DNA from: SURF-13 sp038924245
Lineage (GTDB): Bacteria; Pseudomonadota; Gammaproteobacteria; SURF-13
Direction: 5' to 3'
DNA: 13,242 nucleotides
Assembly (NCBI GenBank): GCA_038924245.1
Contig: JBCKVB010000036.1
Coordinates: 1-13,242, forward strand
Positions 12,646 through 13,242 of the stretch are shown piece by piece (the stretch's first letter is position 1; each line of letters opens with the position of its first letter). The notes beneath the pieces were generated by a model. That model saw only the letters and a list, made by a program, of their open reading frames with translations. It was not told the DNA's origin and searched no databases. A program made the position numbers and the translations under genes.

Positions 12646-12774
12646 TCAGCGCAGGATGTCCTCGATGGCATCCACAACCATACCGGTGCCAATTGCAATC
12701 ATCAGGATGTCGCCGGCAACCCGGACATAGCGATGATTGGGTGGAGGTGCCGGCAGGCGTACACGCAGGGATTG
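12646..12774 (-). pseudogene. C-terminal remnant of an RcnB-like periplasmic protein
   Basis: The minus-strand frame from 12774 reads QSLRVRLPAPPPNHRYVRVA, then GDILMIAIGTGMVVDAIEDILR and TGA at 12648-12646. LPxPPxxxRYVRVxxDxLxIAIxTGxVxD is the C-terminal signature of the RcnB/CigR-type family, small exported proteins linked in some cases to nickel/cobalt homeostasis. Upstream the frame meets a TGA in the hairpin at 12774-12796, where the IS110 end lies, so the N-terminal half with its signal peptide is gone or displaced. The stop lies about 50 bases before the attC, as expected for a cassette. The fragment is short, so the family call is moderate. Confidence 0.5.
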
Positions 12775-12796
12775 TCAGGCAGCTTCGCTGCCTGAC
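12774..12796. repeat. Perfect hairpin at the IS110 boundary
   Basis: GTCAGGCAGC (12774-12783), loop TTC, GCTGCCTGAC (12787-12796): a perfect 10-bp stem at the junction between the RcnB-like remnant and the IS110 leader. It could be a REP-type target of the element, part of its left end, or a terminator for upstream transcription; no T-run is present. Confidence 0.5.
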
Positions 12797-12799
12797 CTT

Positions 12800-13045
12800 G
12801 TATGATCGAATTTCATGAACTTTAGTTGAGGTGGTCAAGTAGCATTATCGGTTCACTGGGGAAGCCGTCCTGACCAGAAGACAGACATAACCGTCTGAGC
12901 TTGTCCGTAGATTGGCTCCCCGCCCTATTCGCCGATACTGCGGAGTATCCCAGGCTTCGAGCCTGTATTCGCAAGGATGGTAGGCGCTTATGCAGGGTCA
13001 GGGAACCAGTGCTTATTGTAACTGAACCGCACACAGGAGGTCATC
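12800..13045 (+). ncRNA. Candidate IS110 bridge-RNA region
   Basis: About 246 bases without a gene, directly upstream of the IS110 transposase, where IS110-group elements encode their bridge RNA (family knowledge). Visible stem-loops are CAGAC/GTCTG (12882-12897), GATACT/AGTATC with loop GCGG (12934-12949) and CAGGCT/AGCCTG with loop TCG (12951-12965). RNA ends and guide loops cannot be set from one copy. Confidence 0.4.
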
Positions 13046-13242
13046 ATGACGCTTAAAACGATGGTATCCACACAGGTCACTTCACCGGTTTTCGCTGGCA
13101 TCGATGTCGGGGCTGAAGAGCTGGTTCTGGTGATCCGTAACAACGCCATCTCCATGAAGGCGCAGGCATTCGGCAACACCGAGGCGCAGCGTCAGCGGCT
13201 GCTCAAGCGGCTGTCCACGCATCCAGGGTTGACGGTGTGTCT
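13046..13242 (+). CDS. IS110-family transposase, N-terminal part (partial)
   Basis: 65 codons are visible before the window ends. The start is firm: AGGAGG at 13035-13040 is five bases before the ATG. FAGIDVGAEELVLVIRNN (about residues 16-33) is the first block of the DEDD/RuvC-like catalytic domain of IS110 recombinases, with its leading Asp, followed by the conserved AFGNTEAQRQRLLKRL helix. IS110 enzymes combine this domain with a C-terminal serine-containing Tnp domain, which would lie off the right edge. They use an RNA guide to choose the target. The intact start suggests a recent element. Confidence 0.85.
   Translation, partial: MTLKTMVSTQVTSPVFAGIDVGAEELVLVIRNNAISMKAQAFGNTEAQRQRLLKRLSTHPGLTVC

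Larger units (their letters stand above)
7885..12774 (-). other. Degenerate integron cassette array lacking a visible integrase (CALIN-like)
   Basis: Three attC-like sites (12528-12594; 9950-10004; 8170-8208 plus 9458-9481) separate short minus-strand genes: an RcnB-like remnant, a glycosyltransferase, a DUF4160-DUF2442 pair and a RelE-like toxin. All three sites have GCCTAAC as the minus-strand R' box complement at the left and extra unpaired bases on the right-hand arm, giving one orientation that agrees with the genes. No intI gene is seen. The array has been invaded by IS3-, ISL3- and IS110-family elements and a REP-like element. The left limit at 7885 is where the toxin remnant ends. Confidence 0.7.
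12797..13242 (+). mobile_element. IS110-family insertion sequence (left part, runs off the window)
   Basis: A roughly 250-base non-coding leader followed by the start of an IS110-type transposase. IS110 elements usually lack clear terminal inverted repeats, so the exact left end is uncertain. The remainder lies beyond 13242. Confidence 0.6.

Overview
The window looks like a chromosomal segment of an environmental proteobacterium, most likely a gammaproteobacterium. This is inferred from the GC-rich codon use, the apaG and glucokinase/6-phosphogluconolactonase genes, and the kinds of repeats and insertion sequences present. No rRNA, tRNA, CRISPR array or integrase gene is visible.

The left part (1-3021) is ordinary chromosome. 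On the minus strand lie apaG and a glk-pgl pair joined by an ATGA stop/start overlap. Divergent from pgl is a secreted DUF3047 protein on the plus strand. The gap between them carries four GTGAT/ATCAC half-sites at exact 11-bp spacing.

The middle (3025-7852) is an arsenic-metabolism neighbourhood. The minus strand reads, in transcription order: a TVP38/TMEM64 membrane protein, a decayed C-terminal fragment of a PiT phosphate permease, an ArsS-type radical SAM enzyme (arsenosugar synthesis) and an ArsM-type arsenite methyltransferase. A MerA/Lpd-like flavin disulfide reductase is transcribed divergently. The intergenic space holds a 159-bp element with near-identical terminal inverted repeats and a string of hairpins (MITE-like).

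The right part (about 7885-13242) is best explained as a decaying integron gene-cassette array without a visible integrase. At least three attC-like sites (12528-12594, 9950-10004, and 8170-8208 joined to 9458-9481) share one orientation, and their extra unpaired bases all fall on the same arm. The genes between them all lie on the minus strand: an RcnB-like remnant, a family 2 glycosyltransferase broken by one TGA, a DUF4160-DUF2442 pair, and a RelE/HigB-like toxin remnant. Mobile elements have invaded the array. An IS3-family element sits inside the loop region of one attC with a CCG target duplication and gave the DUF2442 protein a new C-terminus. A frameshifted ISL3-family element lies among short AGACCTGACCCC repeats. 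A REP-like palindromic element cuts the toxin. An IS110-family element starts at the right edge, and its upstream leader has the hairpins expected of a bridge-RNA region.

The most rewarding parts are the cassette array with its attC-targeted IS, and the ArsS/ArsM/TVP38/flavin-reductase neighbourhood with its PiT relic.
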